Part shown: in pieces, positions 63,885 through 64,000 of the stretch
Layout: the number at the start of each line of letters is the position of its first letter
Position numbering within the stretch: the stretch's first letter is position 1
Assembly: GCF_048564905.1 (NCBI RefSeq)
Contig: NC_132998.1
Span: forward strand, 55,624,484-55,688,483
From: Vicugna pacos
Lineage: Eukaryota; Chordata; Mammalia; Artiodactyla; Camelidae
Length of the DNA: 64,000 nucleotides
Direction of reading: 5' to 3'
Position numbers and translations under genes: made by a program
The notes under the pieces: generated by a model
Seen by the model: the letters and a program-made list of their open reading frames with translations, nothing else
Told to the model about the DNA's origin: nothing
The model's database searches: none

Positions 63885-64000
63885 AAGCCCACTATTCCTC
63901 AAAACACTCTAAATGCCCAGCTGCCACAGGACCTTTGCATTTGCTGTTATCTCTGCCAGGAATGTGCTTCCTCTCCAGTCCCCACTGGCTTACTTGGTCC
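63885..64000 (+). repeat. LINE L2 3' region, runs off the window
   Basis: CACAGGACCTTTGCATTTGC and TCTGCCAGGAATGTGCTTCC are sense L2; the 3' end lies beyond the window. Confidence 0.7.

Overview
This is ordinary mammalian genomic DNA, and its repeats point to a camelid (camel, llama or alpaca lineage). Four antisense copies of a tRNA-derived SINE of the camelid vic-1 type, with its tRNA-like head and A-box/B-box region, lie at about 30.7, 32.6, 37.9 and 42.4 kb. Three further 3' fragments of artiodactyl-type L1 lie at 2.8, 16.6 and 20.5 kb. No prokaryotic, plasmid, phage or CRISPR feature was seen.

One protein-coding gene can be supported: RASD2 (Rhes), a Ras-like GTPase, on the + strand in the right third. 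It has a CpG-island promoter with a probable non-coding first exon (about 45.7-47.2 kb), a 4.9 kb intron, coding exon 2 (52180-52459), a 3.4 kb intron, and coding exon 3 (55903-56432). A 3' UTR of about 1.9 kb follows, with an ATTAAA signal at 58358. The two coding pieces join through a glycine codon split 1+2 and give a complete 266-residue protein with all the G motifs and a C-terminal CaaX box, so the gene looks intact.

Region by region: 1-45.7 kb is gene-free sequence dense in ancient MIR and L2 fragments, with old L1 pieces, MaLR-type LTR fossils, two MER5-type hAT remnants, camelid SINEs and simple repeats. 45.7-58.4 kb is RASD2. 58.4-64 kb is gene-free again, with more MIR and MLT1-type fossils. 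In other mammals RASD2 sits in a sparse interval between MCM5 and MB (known from human 22q12.3), which fits a long empty upstream stretch.

The less expected observations are: a roughly 80 bp segment present twice about 1 kb apart, in and just beyond the RASD2 3' UTR; a roughly 190 bp inverted pair at 18.6 and 19.8 kb; two perfect 10 bp hairpins; a recent 38 bp tandem duplication; an L1 nested in an L2; and several repeat-poor stretches that are candidate regulatory elements. I found no previously undescribed biological system, and the long open frames outside RASD2 are explained by simple repeats, GC-rich sequence or repeats.
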